5,947 bases of DNA, from contig JAUXEE010000145.1 of assembly GCA_030618065.1 (NCBI GenBank), forward strand, positions 1 through 5,947. The letters run 5' to 3'. This document shows, in pieces, positions 5,846 to 5,947 of the stretch. Under the pieces are notes generated by a model. The model was not told where the DNA came from and made no database searches. It saw nothing but the letters and a program-made list of their open reading frames with translations. The DNA comes from Gemmatimonadota bacterium (GTDB lineage: Bacteria > Gemmatimonadota > Gemmatimonadetes > Longimicrobiales > Gaopeijiaceae). The position numbers and the translations under genes were made by a program. Numbering within the stretch: the stretch's first letter is position 1; every line of letters begins with the position of its first letter.

Positions 5846-5947
5846 TCAGGAGCTTGTCTGGGGAGCGCCGGGAAGCTGGATCGGCGTGCCACATTCGCCG
5901 CAAAAACGACTCCCCGCCGGATTGGGATGGCCGCAGTTGGAACAGAA
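5846..5947 (-). CDS. Zinc-ribbon protein, C-terminal end (N-terminus outside window)
   Basis: The last 33 residues of a minus-strand frame are visible. They carry a clear zinc ribbon: FCSNCG, then ten residues between the Cys pairs, then FCGECG (C-x2-C-x10-C-x2-C), with the NPAGSRFC core common to bacterial double-Cys ribbons. A short Pro/Ser tail and TGA at 5848-5846 follow. The visible four cysteines would bind one Zn. The protein may be a tiny ribbon protein whose start lies just beyond 5947, or the tail of a larger one. Its stop is 17 nt before the chosen ccmA start on the same strand, so it probably leads the ccm operon. Function is unknown; the frame is supported by the motif, not by length. 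Confidence 0.75.
   Translation of the reverse strand, partial: FCSNCGHPNPAGSRFCGECGTPIQLPGAPQTSS

Noticed and set aside
5829..5903. CcmA start at the TTG near 5903, or frameshift fusion of the zinc ribbon to CcmA
   Set aside because: The ribbon frame ends in a normal stop, no convincing slippery site with a stimulatory structure is visible, and CcmA family similarity starts well downstream.

Overview
The window comes from a GC-rich bacterial chromosome with dense, mostly minus-strand coding. No rRNA, tRNA, CRISPR array, insertion sequence or phage gene is visible. The System I cytochrome c maturation genes, a Tat-exported Gfo/Idh/MocA oxidoreductase and a class III-like PPK2 suit a Gram-negative, respiring environmental bacterium. 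A Gemmatimonadota-like lineage is my best guess, but it rests on gene style only and is weakly supported.

Right side (about 2372-5947, minus strand, read right to left): the end of a zinc-ribbon protein, then ccmA, ccmB, ccmC and a ccmD-like gene, then a low-specificity threonine aldolase (ltaE). The three ccm junctions overlap by 1, 1 and 4 nt (TAATG, TGATG, ATGA), so this is a tightly coupled operon. CcmA (ATPase), CcmB (permease), CcmC (haem-handling membrane protein) and CcmD (small anchor) form the complex that loads haem onto CcmE for cytochrome c assembly in the periplasm. ltaE starts 25 nt after ccmD with its own strong ribosome binding site and is probably co-transcribed.

Centre (1951-2370, plus strand): one small gene for an unrecognised 139-aa protein. 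It converges on ltaE with a single base between the two stop codons. Its residue pattern recalls the regulatory (dimer) domain of 2-isopropylmalate synthase, standing alone. This is the least explained gene in the window.

Left side (1-1760, minus strand): the Tat-signal Gfo/Idh/MocA oxidoreductase, then after about 30 nt the first 120 residues of a PPK2 polyphosphate kinase that runs off the window. The PPK2 start lies in a 9-bp tandem repeat that duplicates both the Shine-Dalgarno sequence and the GTG start. The 190-bp divergent gap (1761-1950) holds a G-quadruplex-type motif and an 11-bp palindrome.

I see no convincing new multi-gene system. Most of the window is recognisable housekeeping content; the points worth following are the orphan 139-aa protein, the repeated PPK2 start site and the divergent gap.
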